DNA of 64,000 bases. It comes from Candidatus Odyssella thessalonicensis L13. Its GTDB lineage: Bacteria > Pseudomonadota > Alphaproteobacteria > Paracaedibacterales > Paracaedibacteraceae. The translations under genes were made by a program, and so were the position numbers. Below the pieces are notes generated by a model. It worked only from the letters and a program-made list of their open reading frames with translations. It had not been told where the DNA came from and did not search any database. Shown here one piece after another: positions 1 through 8,695 of the stretch (positions are counted from its first letter, which is position 1; each line of letters begins with the position of its first letter). Location: the NCBI RefSeq assembly GCF_000190415.1, contig NZ_AEWF01000005.1, positions 123,903 through 187,902 of the forward strand, read 5' to 3'.

Positions 1-1884
1 ATCAAAGCTTATGATAACCTCCTCCTCCTCTAGATTAATATTCTGAATAAAGCCGATATCACCATTGTATACTTCCTTATCGTAATTGTTCTCAATCTGC
101 ATAACTTTGTCACCAACGCTAAACCAAGCCCCAAACTTCTGGATACTCTTAGCTGTATTTGGAGGATTTAAACGGCGCTGAAGCTCCATATTGATGTTGC
201 GTGAACCGGCCACGCCTCGGGTCATAGGGCAAAGGACCTGGATATCATTCAAAGATGAGTAGCCAAACTTATTAGGCAAACGTGTGCAAACGATTTCAAT
301 GATCTGTTTCACCCCCTCCTCCACGTCAGGTGCTTCAATAAAGAAGAAATCAGATTCTGGTCCATATCCTTTAAGTTTTGGCAGTACTCCCATATTAATG
401 CTGCGGGCAACAGAGACAATTGTACTCTGAGCGCCTTGACGAAAAGTTTCGGTTAAATGGACATAGGAAATAATTTTGGCTGCTATAAAATCTGATAAGA
501 CTTGTCCAGGACCGACAGAAGGTAATTGATCCTGATCTCCGACAAAGATCACCGCTGCTGTTAAAGGAACAGCTTTCAAAAGGGCATGCATAAGCGGAAC
601 ATCTACCATAGAAACTTCATCGATGACTATGACATTACACGGTAAAAGGTTTTCCTCATTATAATTAAATCCACCTGTTTTCGGATTTACGTTAAGTAGG
701 CGGTGTATGGTCTTGGCTTCCATACCAGTTGCTTGCGCCATACGCTGAGCAGCGCGCCCAGTAGGCGCACATAAAACCAGATTTAAATTCTTTGCTTTTA
801 AAATCTGGAGAATGGACCGGAGCAGCGTGGTTTTTCCAACCCCCGGACCGCCCGTTATAATAGTAACTTTATGTGTTAAAGTTTTAATAAGGGCTTGCTT
901 CTGGGACGCTGATAAACAAATCGCATTCTGATGCTCTACTTCCTCAATGGACGCATGAACATTAAAGGAGGACCAAGGTAACCCGTTATTACTGAGAGCC
1001 CTTAATTTCTCAGCAATTTCCTTTTCAGCATGATAGAGCTCCTTTAAAAAGATACAGATCTCATTCTCAGTAACTGCTTTAATTAACTCCCCGGCTTCGA
1101 GTTCAAGCATGACCGCTTGTTGAAGAACTTGAGGATTAATAGCAAGAAGTTCTTGCCCTGACGAGAGCAATAAATTTAATGGCAGGCCACAATGCCCTTC
1201 TCCCATGGCTTTAGCTAGGATATGACTGACACCCGCTCGAGCACGAATTAAAGAATCCTTAGCTATTCCCAGATGCATGGCAATATCGTCTGATGTTTTA
1301 AAGCCAATGCCTCGTATCTCACGCGCTAGGCGGTAAGGATTGGACTGAATCAATTGGACAGCATTATTTCCATAAGTTTTGTAAATGCGAACAGCACTGC
1401 TCGTACTAACGCCATGAGAATGGAGAAAGAGCATAATCTCCCTTATCACCTTCTGATCAGCCCATCCTTTTATAATTTTATCCTGTCGAGAAGGACCAAT
1501 GCCCGGAACTTGGGCAAGTTGAGAAGGATTGCTCTCGATCACATCAAAGATTCTCTCCCTAAAAGCTGTGATAAGCTTCTTGGCATAAGCGGGACCAATG
1601 CCGCTAATTAAACCTGAAGCTAGATATTTTTCGATCCCTTCTAGGGTAGTCGGCAGCATCAACTTCAACAGCGAAGCTTTAAACTGGGTGCCATACTGAC
1701 GATCTTGCATCCAAATTCCTTGAGCCTCGATCCCCTCACCAGCATTGACAGCTGGAAGAGAACCAACAATTGTAATGAGATCTTTATGGCCTTTAACTGC
1801 AACCTGCAAAACGCAGAATCCGTTTTCTTCATTGTGGAACGTTACCCGCTCCACTATGCCAGAGATATTTTCTAAGGATTGCAT
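1..1884 (-). CDS. recD2: RecD2-type ATP-dependent DNA helicase, 3' end outside window
   Basis: This is the first 628 residues of a RecD/TraA-family 5'-3' DNA helicase; the C-terminus runs off the window at position 1. The ATG is at 1882-1884 (MQSLENISGIVERVTF). The N-terminal OB-like part is followed by helix-hairpin-helix segments (ISGIGPAYAKKL, VPGIGPSRQDKI, IRGIGFKTSDDIA), as in RecD2 rather than in the RecBCD subunit RecD. The Walker A motif GGPGVGKTT lies near residue 345, then APTGRAAQRM, the DEVSMVD Walker B motif, and GDQDQLPSVGPG. Full-length family members have about 720-750 residues, so roughly 100 residues are missing. RecD2 acts in repair and mismatch-associated processing in bacteria that often lack RecBC. 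The reading was made directly from the reverse complement and is open throughout. Confidence 0.93.
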   Translation of the reverse strand, partial: MQSLENISGIVERVTFHNEENGFCVLQVAVKGHKDLITIVGSLPAVNAGEGIEAQGIWMQDRQYGTQFKASLLKLMLPTTLEGIEKYLASGLISGIGPAYAKKLITAFRERIFDVIESNPSQLAQVPGIGPSRQDKIIKGWADQKVIREIMLFLHSHGVSTSSAVRIYKTYGNNAVQLIQSNPYRLAREIRGIGFKTSDDIAMHLGIAKDSLIRARAGVSHILAKAMGEGHCGLPLNLLLSSGQELLAINPQVLQQAVMLELEAGELIKAVTENEICIFLKELYHAEKEIAEKLRALSNNGLPWSSFNVHASIEEVEHQNAICLSASQKQALIKTLTHKVTIITGGPGVGKTTLLRSILQILKAKNLNLVLCAPTGRAAQRMAQATGMEAKTIHRLLNVNPKTGGFNYNEENLLPCNVIVIDEVSMVDVPLMHALLKAVPLTAAVIFVGDQDQLPSVGPGQVLSDFIAAKIISYVHLTETFRQGAQSTIVSVARSINMGVLPKLKGYGPESDFFFIEAPDVEEGVKQIIEIVCTRLPNKFGYSSLNDIQVLCPMTRGVAGSRNINMELQRRLNPPNTAKSIQKFGAWFSVGDKVMQIENNYDKEVYNGDIGFIQNINLEEEEVIISFD

Positions 1885-2037
1885 AGAGTCTATAAATCGG
1901 AATTAGCTAGTGATTCACCATGGCTTAAAAGCTAGTTCAGGTCCACCTCTATTTATTTAATAATTTATCCTCTCCCGTCTATCTTCTTTTTATGCTTTAT
2001 GATTCCTCTACGCTAAGTAACTAACTTATAGGAGGAA

Positions 2038-2315
2038 ATGATAATAAATAAAGCTGATCTCATTAAAGCAGTTGCTGATCAACGTCGAGCCTCACGAGCT
2101 TTGACGAGTCTGATTATTGAGGCTTTCTTAGCAAGAATTACGGCTAGGGTTGAGAAGAAGCAAGAAGCCAATATTCTAGCCTTGGCAAGTTTAATCTAAC
2201 AGAAAGGGCAGCTCATTAAGGGCGCAATTCTTCAACAAGATAAGAGATCACTAATGCGGCCTCTAAATTACCATCTTTTTCTACCGGCAAAGCCTTTAAA
2301 GACACTGCCAATTAA
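2038..2315 (+). pseudogene. hup: HU-family DNA-binding protein, frameshifted
   Basis: A strong ribosome site (AGGAGG) precedes ATG 2038, and the first 53 codons read as HU (INKADLIKAVADQ...). A one-base loss near 2178-2185 shifts the frame. In the new frame the HU core continues as LGKFNLTERAAH, stop, GRNSSTR, stop, EITNAASK, LPSFSTGKAFKDTAN and then the natural TAA at 2313-2315. The pieces match the family pattern GFGxFxxxxRAAxxGRNPxTG...VPxFxxGKxxKDxxN in order. With one frameshift and two in-frame stops the gene is dead. HU normally bends and compacts DNA, so another copy is expected elsewhere in the genome. Confidence 0.88.
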
Positions 2316-3262
2316 CTACTAAGCGCTTGAGAAATACTTTAAATTGATTAGCAATATACATAGTAAGCGCAAAGCTTTTCAGACTTCCTCTTAATTCTCA
2401 TCTATTTAATCGCCTCATAAGAGGTAGGATCTGTATTCAAGAGGCTAAGATAGTAATTATTTATTGTTTACCTTTTCTTTATGGAAATCCTTTCTCAAGA
2501 ATATAACCTTTATAAGGTTAGTAGCTTTTCTGGTTTTAACCTTATATCCTTATAAAGCTACAATCTTGGAACCTTATAACTTATCGTCTTATAAAGTTAT
2601 AATCTTGAACTCTTCGAACTTTGAACATAAAATTTAGCATGATTTATTAATATATCCTTTCTCTCCTCTTTTTATCCTTAAGGTTGTAGGGGATATAGGA
2701 AGGCATTCTGGACGCAGATGCATGAATTTAAAGGCACCTCAACAAAGACTGTACACTCTGCATAATTCATTTATATAAAAAGGCCTAGACTTTCCAACAG
2801 CTCAAGCAGCTAAAATATAGGAAGCCTGTAGCAAGAAATAAGCTTTTTGTATACACGAACTCCTAGCACCTTCTGAAATATCAGATTTATAAGATTTAAA
2901 GCAAGGCCTTAATCTGTTTTTCCAGAGATCTGTGTTTTAGTATCCTATTTTTTATATAATTCTGCTAGATTATAACATAATAATAAGGTTATCGCGGGGA
3001 AATAGATTATCCTATACGTCAGAATAGCCAGTGGCTCTTATAAAAGTCTTAAGCTTGCTAAGCATCTATTCTGCATCATCAACTGCGTCGATCACCAGTT
3101 ATCTTTTATATTTGCCTAAAGTCCTTAGAAAATAGCGCTACCGTTTAAGCTCTAGAATTATTTTGTGAGCACTTTCAGAAGGTACTATAAGCAGAAGAAT
3201 AAAGTAGGTTTTAAAGCTTCCTTAACTTGCTTCAAAAACATAACCTTTTTCCTCTGTTTTTG
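2316..3262. other. Gene-free AT-rich stretch
   Basis: I see no supportable gene here. It holds the direct repeats at 2548-2610 and an AACCTT-TAT-AAGGTT inverted repeat near 2505. The stretch ends at the repeat element upstream of the cyclodipeptide synthase. Confidence 0.5.
2548..2610. repeat. Two imperfect 24-25 bp direct repeats
   Basis: The unit reads approximately YCTTATAAAGYTAYAATCTTG followed by AAC. It occurs at 2548-2572 and 2587-2610, a period of about 39 bp. The surroundings contain more CTTATAA words. Function unknown. Confidence 0.5.
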
Positions 3263-3295
3263 TCAACCATAGGTAGATATTTTCAACCATAAGTA
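3263..3295 (+). promoter_or_regulatory. Tandem TCAACC element upstream of cyclodipeptide synthase
   Basis: Two direct repeats, TCAACCATAGGTA (3263-3275) and TCAACCATAAGTA (3283-3295), start exactly 20 bp apart and are separated by GATATTT. They lie about 125-157 bp before ATG 3420. The same arrangement, with the same GATATTT spacer, occurs at 63820-63855 on the other strand, upstream of the methyltransferase-kinase operon. A dimeric regulator binding two turns apart is a natural reading. No regulator can be assigned from the sequence. Confidence 0.7.
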
Positions 3296-3419
3296 TTGTC
3301 TTCTGATTTAAGAGTTATTATATAAGTATGGGTTACAGCTAGTCATCAATATTAAGGTGCAATAATCTTGACCTCTTTTCTAGTGCTTGGAAAACAAGAA
3401 GAAGTGAGTTAAAAAAATA

Positions 3420-4189
3420 ATGCTTATGAATAATATAATAATCTCCCCTACTAATATAGATATTTCTCATCTACCACTCCTCATTAATGACGAAAAAATA
3501 GAAGATTTTAATACTAAGTCTGTGGTACCCGCACAGATTTATTATACGAGAGAAAGTCCGTCTCAAACAGCAGCAAACTGGGAACATGGCCTTATTGGTG
3601 TAAGTCCATTCAATAGTTATTTCACTGTTGAGACTTTGGAAGGACTTTTTTCCTGGGCATTGAAAACTTTTAAGGATATGAATGTTTTTATTCCAACTAC
3701 AATTTCTTCTTATACGTTTCAAGCAATTGGTTACCCTGAAAGCCGAGCGACTAGAAAAACAAAAAACAAGATTCTTATTTAACTAATAAAGTCATAAAAG
3801 CTCTTATGGCACATGGTTTTTCGCAAACAGAAGCTTATAAAAAGATTGTGTCTGTTGATAGTCTCAATAGCAATAAAGAGTATCTTCAACTTTACCATAA
3901 ATGTAAACATCTGTTAGAAAATGATCCTATTTTTAGAAATGGCTGTCTTTCAACATCAGAGTGGGTTTTATCTAGCAAAAGAATTTCTGAGACTCTAACT
4001 CCCAGAGCTTTAGAAGTTGCTGTACAATATTTTCTAGCCGAACTACCATTATTTCTAGATACACCTAGAATCCTTAATATACCTATTTCAACCTTTGTAT
4101 ATAAAGATATTCCTAAATTCTTAAAATTTTTATATGAAAAAAACATGCATGTTTCTAAGGGGCAAAGGTTTTTAACAATTAATTATTAA
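3420..4189 (+). CDS. tRNA-dependent cyclodipeptide synthase, split by a -1 frameshift
   Basis: Cyclodipeptide synthases use two aminoacyl-tRNAs to make a diketopiperazine. Frame one (3420-3782) carries the core GLIGVSPFNSYFT with the predicted nucleophile Ser62 (AlbC Ser37) and Asn65 (AlbC Asn40). Frame two (open to the stop at 4187-4189) carries YFLAELPLF and PISTFVYK, giving Tyr204, Glu208 and Tyr228, which match AlbC Tyr178, Glu182 and Tyr202 in identity and spacing. The frames join exactly by a -1 shift at A AAA AAC (3761-3767). The joined product would have 256 residues, within the family range. The residues present resemble the NYQ subfamily. ATG 3426 is an alternative start and neither has a clear Shine-Dalgarno. 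The kinase gene follows after 43 bp. The gene may be expressed by frameshifting or may be a recent pseudogene; the sequence cannot decide. Confidence 0.85.
3761..3767 (+). promoter_or_regulatory. Candidate -1 slippery heptamer A AAA AAC
   Basis: In the zero frame the codons are ACA AAA AAC AAG; slipping back one base continues as CAA GAT TCT TAT, straight into the second half of the synthase. The heptamer fits the X XXY YYZ rule. Downstream I see only a weak AU stem (3775-3779 with 3785-3789, 7 nt after the heptamer), so a strong stimulatory structure is not evident. Confidence 0.55.
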
Positions 4190-4232
4190 ATTTATAGTAA
4201 AATATTTATAAGCCAACTATCTTAACTCAAAT

Positions 4233-5405
4233 ATGAAAGTGAAACGCTTGAAAGATGAAAATTCAAAAATCTATTTGGATAATATATTAAAACGCATTCC
4301 AGGTAGCATTTATTGGAAAGACAGAAACGGCATATATTTAGGTTGCAATCAAATGCAGGCTGAAATGGCTGGGTTTAAAACCCCTGAAGAGATGGTTGGC
4401 AAAACTGACTATCAGATGCCGTGGAAAGAAATAGCAAGTATTTTAAAAGAAATAGATCAGAGAATTATGAAGACGGGAATTCCTGAAGAAATTATTGAAA
4501 CCCCTACTCTTTCAAATGGTACTCAGCTTGCTATGCTTACTAACAAATCTCCCCTCTATGATGAGAAGGAGAATATTGTCGGGATTATAGGAACCTCCCT
4601 GGATATAACGGCTTTAAAGAAATTAGAAGAACGAGAGCGGGAAGCCATAAAAGCGGCTACTATTGCGCAAGAAAAGCAGAAATCTTTAAGAGTGCAGGCA
4701 GCCGCTATAGCTCATGAGATGCGGACTCCATTAGGAGCAGTCCATCATATAGCTGAGGGATTAAAAATGCATTTACCCACTCTTATAGAGAGCCAAAAAA
4801 CCTTACAACAAATGGAGTCGAGTGCTCCCCTCATTAATGGGATTGTCTTACAGTCTCTCGAAGGTCTACCGACAAATCTTGAAAAAATAGCAAGAAGTGC
4901 TCTTACTGTCATAGATACAGTTTTAATCAATTTACAAGAAGTTCCTGATAAGCTTGCGTTGGAGAATTGCTTTATATCTGATTGTATAAAATCAGCTCTT
5001 GAAGGTTACTCGTTAGCAGACTCAGAAAGCGCATTAATTGTTCAGAAGATTGAAGAAAATTTTGAGATTAAAGCAAATCCTCATCTACTTAAGCATGTGT
5101 TTTTCAATCTCCTTAAGAACTCCCTTTACTACGTTAAGGCAGCAGGTAAAGGAAATATCATTATTTGGACAGAAAAGGGTGAAAAGTTTAACAGACTCCA
5201 TTTTAAGGATACTGGAAAAGGTATTTCACCCTCTATTCTCCCCTTTATCTTCGATCAATTTTATACTCGTACTGACCACGGTGCTGGCGTTGGACTTGCT
5301 TTTTGTAAAATGGTCATGCAGAAACTTGGTGGGGATATTACCTGTACCTCTGTAGAAGGAGAATTTACCGAGTTTATATTGAGTTTTCCAACCGTAAAAC
5401 ACTAA
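4233..5405 (+). CDS. PAS-domain histidine kinase (module 1)
   Basis: This is a 390-residue cytoplasmic sensor kinase without transmembrane segments. A PAS domain occupies about residues 10-130 (IYWKDRNGIYLGCNQMQAEMAGF), followed by a short coiled linker. The H box AIAHEMRTPLGA has predicted phospho-His161. The ATPase part has the N box HVFFNLLKNSLYYVKAA, G1 DTGKGIS, F box FDQFYT and G2 GAGVGLAFC. The catalytic half closely resembles that of the six-helix kinase at 61318-62610 and of CqsS/LqsS-type kinases, so the PAS domain appears to replace a membrane sensor. It lies 43 bp after the cyclodipeptide synthase, on the same strand, and faces a dead response regulator 53 bp beyond its stop. There is no clear Shine-Dalgarno at ATG 4233, so coupling to the upstream gene is possible. 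All kinase motifs are intact. Confidence 0.93.
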   Translation: MKVKRLKDENSKIYLDNILKRIPGSIYWKDRNGIYLGCNQMQAEMAGFKTPEEMVGKTDYQMPWKEIASILKEIDQRIMKTGIPEEIIETPTLSNGTQLAMLTNKSPLYDEKENIVGIIGTSLDITALKKLEEREREAIKAATIAQEKQKSLRVQAAAIAHEMRTPLGAVHHIAEGLKMHLPTLIESQKTLQQMESSAPLINGIVLQSLEGLPTNLEKIARSALTVIDTVLINLQEVPDKLALENCFISDCIKSALEGYSLADSESALIVQKIEENFEIKANPHLLKHVFFNLLKNSLYYVKAAGKGNIIIWTEKGEKFNRLHFKDTGKGISPSILPFIFDQFYTRTDHGAGVGLAFCKMVMQKLGGDITCTSVEGEFTEFILSFPTVKH

Positions 5406-5458
5406 TCTTTGAGAATTCTTTGCCTTTCACCCTTATATGCCCTCATAGACAGCTAAAA

Positions 5459-6400
5459 TCACTTGTAAAGTGTACTTATATCCTTAGTTTTCTCTCTGTG
5501 ATATCTTTCAAAAGAGGAAACTTCTGAAGAGTTGACATAATCTACGTCGGGGACATAGGCGACGTAGTGGGTAATTTTTCCTTGCACAGTATCAAGAGGA
5601 TAAGCATATTTTTCCCACTCATTAACGTTTGGGTGTTTATTATTGCCATGGAAGGGAAAGCAAAGCATTTTACAATTCTTATCTAACTCTTCAATTAAAG
5701 AGGAGAATTGTTCATGGTTAGCAACTTCTTGTTTAAGGGTCACAATATAGCCTGATTGCACATTATCGAAAAACTCGCTACTTAAAACGAAAAGGGCGCT
5801 GACTTTGCCTTGAGCAGTTAAAAAGATGAACCCCCCAATGTTCTAGTTAAAATAATATTCAGTGATATTGTTCATCTCTATCAGCCGATTAAAGTATATA
5901 CTAAAGCTAGGATCGTAAACCTGCGAATTTCTATGATCCTCAAACACTATATCTTTCTTAATGAGGGCTTCAAATGATACTTCGGTAAGAGCTTTAAAAT
6001 ACTTCAGTTGACTTTGAAGAATAAAATCTCTAAATATTGAAGGTGTATTTGGGTCTTGTTTGCGAATATACGGATTCTCTATCTTTTCACAAAACTCTAA
6101 TCCCTTCATGCCAGGCATTTCATAGTCAACAATAACTGTTGATACTTCCTCATAACGATCCGGTGTAAAGATAGACAGATAGAGTTCCTCGTTTTTTTGT
6201 TTACGGTCTGGGAAAGCTGAGGGTAAAAAATTAATCCCCTTTACCTGATTTATAAATTATAAAGCTTTAAGCGGATCATCAAAAAACTCATAGCTAGCAA
6301 TGTCATGGTCAAGGATCGGAATCGAATTCTGTAAAAAGAGGGCATTATCGTCTACAAAGATAACTTTTGTTGGAAAATAACAGCATAGTAATGAATTCAT
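5459..6400 (-). pseudogene. LqsR-like response regulator, inactivated (module 1)
   Basis: Read from ATG 6400, this is a copy of the regulators at 53490 and 60306 (MNSLLCCYFPTKVIFVDDN...). It has an in-frame TAA after DDPLKAL, where the paralogue at 53490 has a Glu codon. It has an in-frame TAG after ITEYYFN, where that paralogue has Gln. It also has an in-frame loss of 27 codons that joins ENPYIRK directly to QDPN. The deleted part holds the conserved Thr (LNTGVADE) and the alpha4-beta5 region of the receiver. Only the promoter-proximal part of the shared upstream region survives, up to about 6470. The gene cannot make a working receiver. Confidence 0.93.
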
Positions 6401-6524
6401 CTGATTATCCCTTGGAAGCTAGCTATTCGCAGTTAGTGTGCCATAAAATGATTAACCAAAAATATACCTTTCAATACAAATTGATAGTGAATGGTCCTCT
6501 GTGATTACTTTTTATCTTAAGATG

Positions 6525-6811
6525 CTCTGCGATGATGCCCAACTTTGGGTTGACAACCAAACATAGGGAGCTGAAGAAATTGCTGCTCGTTTTCATCATT
6601 GGCTTGTCGCCAGCCATCCTTATCCCAACGCAATGGCAGGCTATCTCAGCTGATGAGCGATGTTATCTTATATAGTCTCAAAAATAAAAGACTGTCTTGG
6701 AGAAGAATCAGTCTCGTACAAGCCTCTGGAACACGCCAAGAATATATTCGCTGATTAAGGGAAGCTGATCAGGTTAATTATGCAGATCTTATAAGATGTG
6801 CAGTAAGCTAA
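6525..6811 (+). pseudogene. Fic-domain protein remnant (mobile mystery protein B type)
   Basis: The segment LCDDAQLWVDNQT, stop, GAEEIAARFHHWLVASHPYPNA matches the Fic core, but the catalytic HPFPNGNGR motif is degraded. After a frameshift the family C-terminus continues: LMSDVILYSLKNKRLSW, then VQASGTRQEYIR, stop, LREADQVNYADLI, ending at TAA 6809-6811. At least two stops and one frameshift make it non-functional. It abuts the point where the promoter of the neighbouring dead regulator was lost (about 6470-6520). Confidence 0.75.
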
Positions 6812-6839
6812 GGGGTAGCCCCTTCTTCATAGGTAAAGA

Positions 6840-7345
6840 TCATTCATCGGTGTCCCAAAGGTAGGAGATATTCTTCGTCTTCTTAATTTCATAGCGGAGT
6901 TGATTAACTAGCTCCTCCAGTTGATCGATAAGAACCTCAGTGGTAAGTTTCTGGTTTTCTAATCCCATAGTATGACTTGTTTTATCTAGCATAGCTTGCG
7001 CTTTAATTCTGATCTGTTTCTCAATTTTTTCTTCCAGCGGTTGATTCGGAATAATAAAGCAAACAACTTAGCAATCCAAAACTGCGGCTATGTTCTCAAG
7101 ATTTTTTAAGGTTATCGTTCTTTTAGCTTCTGCTTTTTCTAATTTCCTAATTGAGTGATGGCTAATGCCAGCTTTAGAGGCAAGCTGCTTTGCAGATACT
7201 CCAATGCTTCACAGATAGCTCTAAGCCAATCCCCACGCGGGACTTTTATTGAAATCAGATTTCTTGCTATACCCAAGTCTTTATCAATGTGTTTTCTATT
7301 CAAGCCATGCATATCAACTTTCCTTTGATCAACATATAAATGCAA
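6840..7345 (-). pseudogene. HTH protein remnant (mobile mystery protein A type)
   Basis: Frame one gives MHGLNRKHIDKDLGIARNL followed by PRGDWLRAICEALEY. After a frameshift the helix-turn-helix GVSAKQLASKAGISHHSIRKLEKAEA continues, with an in-frame TAA after IAAVLDC, then EEKIEKQIRIKAQAMLDKT and a C-terminus that stops at 6840-6842. This is the usual partner of the Fic protein next to it. Here the two remnants are convergent, whereas intact pairs generally run in the same direction. Confidence 0.7.
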
Positions 7346-7555
7346 CCCATGGGTTGATATAATTTTAAGTGTATCAACTTACAAGTTGATAGATTTACAG
7401 TTCAGATGGAGATCTGATTTTGGCCTAGAGCTTGTTGATGTGGAGGAATTATGGTGAGCCCTTCTTTTTTGAGTGTCTAAAGCTTGCGTTTTCTAGACTC
7501 TGTTGCAAGAATTTATTAAGGTTGAGTTTTAGAAATAGAGCTTAGTTTTAAAGGT

Positions 7556-7897
7556 TTAGAAACCAAATTGCCCTTCAACGAGACGCACTTCGCCCCTGAT
7601 GCTTTGACCCTAATACCCTAAATGTATCTGGCATTTCTTAAACATACGTATTAACTCGAATCCTTTAATTGTTGCATAGGCTGTTTTCAGGGATTTAAGT
7701 GCTAAAGTTGGCTTGATCAATCGTTTGAGTTTCCTATGGTCAGCTTCCACAATATTATTCAGATATTTGATTTGACGATGCTTCAATTCTTCGGAATATC
7801 TCCCTTCCTCCTTTAGAGCTTTTATTGCCACCGCATAGGTGGAAGCTTTGTCAGTATTAATAGTTTTCGGTTTTCCCCAATCCTTTAAAATCCGCAA
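7556..7897 (-). mobile_element. IS6-family transposase, 3' remnant
   Basis: The C-terminal half of an IS6/IS26-type DDE transposase remains: KTINTDKASTYAVAIKAL, HRQIKYLNNIVEADHRKLKR and LKTAYATIKGFELIRMF. A TAG interrupts it after HLGY, and the family end GEVRLVEGQFGF is still readable down to TAA at 7556-7558. The N-terminal half is absent; at about 7900 the sequence changes abruptly to a Sel1-type coding fragment on the other strand. Confidence 0.85.
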
Positions 7898-7925
7898 AGC
7901 TTTGCCCTCCCACAGGAATGAGGAA

Positions 7926-8126
7926 GAAGCTATATTTTGATTTAGGAAGGCAGCTGAGCAAGGAGACGTACCTTCACAATTTAAGTTGGGATATTTGCTA
8001 GCTGAGAGTCGTGGAACTGAGAAGAACGAACGAGAAGCTGCTTATTGGTGGACTAAAGCAGCCAAAGAAGGTTATGAATTAGCGCAGCATTATCTTTCAG
8101 AATTGAGAGCTAAACAAAACAGTTAA
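7926..8126 (+). pseudogene. Sel1-repeat protein, 3' fragment
   Basis: The reading EAIF, stop, FRKAAEQGDVPSQFKLGYLL then EREAAYWWTKAAKEGYELAQHYLSEL is typical of Sel1-like repeats. It ends at TAA 8124-8126 and has an in-frame TGA at 7938-7940. The 5' part is missing where the IS6 remnant begins, so insertion or rearrangement probably truncated both genes. Confidence 0.7.
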
Positions 8127-8233
8127 GATAAATTAATAAATTACTTGCGTATTTGCTTTAGAGCTCCTTTATTCGATGGTATATTATAATTCCTTAATAT
8201 ATGAAAGCAGATAAATTCTGAGGATTTCTAGGC

Positions 8234-8410
8234 ATGAATACTATCCCTTTACCTACAACTAGGAAAGCTCAAAGTGCACGACGCAATCTTATAGCAGCAG
8301 CTAAAGCCTGCCAGAATAAGGAAAGTAGCTTCACAGAAGTTCTGTGTACTTTCTTTTCAGAATCCCAAGCTGATCCTTTTTCCCAAAGCCTGTTTCAAGA
8401 AATGGCTTAA
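8234..8410 (+). CDS. Small hypothetical protein, 58 aa, possibly a decaying gene
   Basis: The reading starts MNTIPLPTTRKAQSARRNLI and ends QSLFQEMA; I do not recognise it. The ribosome site is weak. A second short open segment follows directly in another frame (MQLLSKQVYVELEEYLKNLF), which suggests that a longer gene once filled 8234-8690. I see nothing else between here and 8695. Confidence 0.3.
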   Translation: MNTIPLPTTRKAQSARRNLIAAAKACQNKESSFTEVLCTFFSESQADPFSQSLFQEMA

Positions 8411-8695
8411 GTTAATGCAACTTCTATCTAAACAAGTGTATGTGGAATTAGAGGAGTATCTGAAAAACCTATTTCGGCATAAACCATAAATAGATGACTT
8501 CTATGTTCTTACTAATTTTGATAAGTAAGAAGAGGAGTACTAAGAGAATTTGCATCTCTTTAAAAGGGTCACGCTTTAGTCTTTATAGATCCTTAGAAGA
8601 AAGTCAGGATTTTCAGTTGAAGATAGCTAAAGAATTCTTCAAAACTTCTATAAATTAGGCTTTATATCTTATATAAGCAACCATATTCTAAGCAT

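Noticed and set aside
3471..3722. Minus-strand open frame across the cyclodipeptide synthase
   Set aside because: It overlaps the conserved catalytic region on the other strand and has no recognisable features.
7501..7515. Third copy of the TCAACC element (TCAACCTTAATAA on the minus strand)
   Set aside because: It is a single half-site with a changed end, lies beside the IS6 remnant, and has no second repeat at 20 bp.
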